From: Embiotoca jacksoni
Taxonomy: Eukaryota > Chordata > Actinopteri > Embiotocidae
Reading direction: 5' to 3'
Assembly (NCBI GenBank): GCA_022577435.1
Contig: JAKOON010000007.1
Coordinates: forward strand, 13,206,926-13,270,925
DNA: 64,000 nt
Of this stretch, positions 62,816 through 64,000 are shown one piece after another. The position numbers were made by a program, and so were the translations under genes. The notes under the pieces are model-generated. The model had not been told where the DNA came from and searched no databases. It was given only the letters and a program-made list of their open reading frames with translations. Position 1 is the stretch's first letter, and each line of letters opens with the position of its first letter.

Positions 62816-64000
62816 ATGAGAGAGAGACTGAACTGTTGATATTGTCACCAATGTATAGTGATATTGTGTACATCAAAATCACCAAATTTATGGAAAAAGA
62901 GTTACTTGTATTTAGATTTTCTGGCTGCTGGGCCATTAAAAGTACATAAGGGGCCAGATCAACTCTGACCCCTTAGGGTGGGCTAGTTGGGAAAAATGGT
63001 AGGTTGTACTCTGTGTACTGGAGTATATCACAATCAATTTAGCACATAATTACAACTCTTTGCTTTTTTTCTCTATCCTATGTTGAGATTATTCATTTAT
63101 ATTATACTTTATTTTACCTAATTCGTTTTTTAATGCATTTGAAATGGCTGCTGTAACACTGCAATATCTCCAGATTTGTGATTGATTCATAATTACAGGG
63201 ACACAGATTGATGGGAAGACAGCAACCAGTTCTATGCGAGGAGGAATATGCGGAAAGATTACGGCTTATTATGTCAACATGGCAATTAACGTTATCATTC
63301 AGAAAAGTAGTCAAGCCGAGCAAAAACAATGAAGGAAACAACAGAGTATAGTGGCAAGGTCGAGGAGTGCCCCGCTACTTAATAGATGATGATATCATTT
63401 AGAAAGCACTTGACCTGAGCTGCTGTGCACAAACATCTGGACAAACGTTGGAGGCAAAGTCTGCAATGCGCTAAAAAATTATTCAGATATTATGGTTTGT
63501 GATGAAACGCAAGTGTGATGCAATACAGAATGATTGTAATTACATTGTCCTTTACCCGCCAAGCAGAGCATGAAAAAAGGAAGTGGAGAGAGCAGAGACT
63601 GATTTGCATGCAGTAACAATATGAGCAATCACGCAGACTTAATTGAACTTCAAGAAGAGCACATCAAGGTTAGGATTGTCATTACTGACAGATTCTTGCT
63701 GACAAATGAGGCTAACCTTAGCCTATGCAATGATCAACTCATGGTTACATTCCAATAGACTATTTCAATTATATTTCTAGATTTATTGTGTTAATGATAT
63801 ACTTAATTATAGAGTCACAGGTTTGTATCATCGCGTGGACTGACCTCACAAAGGAGACATTTTCTATTTTGTTCCATAGGGCTTACCACAATGTATTATT
63901 AGTATTCAGGTAATATCCACAAATGTAGATCATTGATGGCAAGACAAATTAATATAACTTCATCTCCTCCTCTCATTGGCTCAGCATTACATCTATGATT

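Larger units (their letters stand above)
51841..64000. other. Intergenic DNA upstream of the GPCR, no gene seen
   Basis: No supported exon is present. The interval holds a cluster of dispersed repeats (52481-53045), a CTCF-type motif (60149-60164), LINE and Tc1 remnants (61375-62300), a long (GT)n tract (62527-62645) and a LINE-tail-like sequence (62755-62815). The rest, including 53.1-60.1 kb and 62.8-64 kb, is AT-rich DNA with only chance-length open frames. Confidence 0.5.

Overview
This window looks like genomic DNA from a teleost fish, probably a percomorph. It is AT-rich and almost entirely non-coding, with long introns, many (AC)n/(GT)n and poly-A/T tracts, and dispersed repeats I recognise from bony-fish genomes. 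These include a GGCTGCAA-type repeat, a 'TGTTAGCATTGTCATTGTGAG' repeat, Tc1/mariner, LINE and Penelope-like remnants. I saw no bacterial or phage features, CRISPR array, rRNA or tRNA. Repeat family names come from memory, not from a search.

Two protein-coding genes are supported, both on the minus strand. The first is a neuroligin, best matched to nlgn3. Its first coding exon (10281-10752) encodes the signal peptide and the start of the cholinesterase-like domain, 157 residues plus one base, and ends at a GTGAGT donor. The exon begins at a good acceptor (11002/11003) inside the 5' UTR. A CpG-dense block near 32.6-33.0 kb ends in another minus-strand GTGAGT donor and is the likely non-coding first exon and promoter, which makes intron 1 about 21.6 kb. 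No other recognisable neuroligin exon lies in 1-10280, so the rest of the gene (most of about 850 residues) should lie beyond the left edge.

The second gene (49459 to about 51840) is a compact, divergent rhodopsin-like 7-transmembrane receptor. It has an inferred 5' UTR exon, a coding exon 50862-51579 (TM1 to TM6) and a last exon 49459-49658 (end of TM6, TM7, helix 8, stop). The splice joins in frame to give 305 residues. The fold is clear, but DRY and NPxxY are both degenerate and I cannot assign it to a named receptor.

Layout, left to right: 1-10280 is nlgn3 intron with repeats, a CpG-rich patch (4.1-4.5 kb) and a 97-nt exon-like segment (5678-5774). 10281-11002 is the nlgn3 coding exon. 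11003-32622 is intron 1, with a MITE-like element, a teleost repeat and a LINE2-like repeat. About 32.6-33.03 kb is the inferred promoter and first exon. 33.03-49.4 kb is intergenic. 49.4-51.85 kb is the receptor. 51.85-64 kb is intergenic, with a repeat cluster at 52.5-53.05 kb, a strong CTCF-type match at 60149, a LINE/Tc1 cluster at 61.4-62.3 kb and a long (GT)n tract. The two genes show no obvious functional link. I found no convincing new multi-gene system. The most useful leads are the atypical receptor, the 97-nt candidate exon, and the RFX-type X-box at the nlgn3 promoter.
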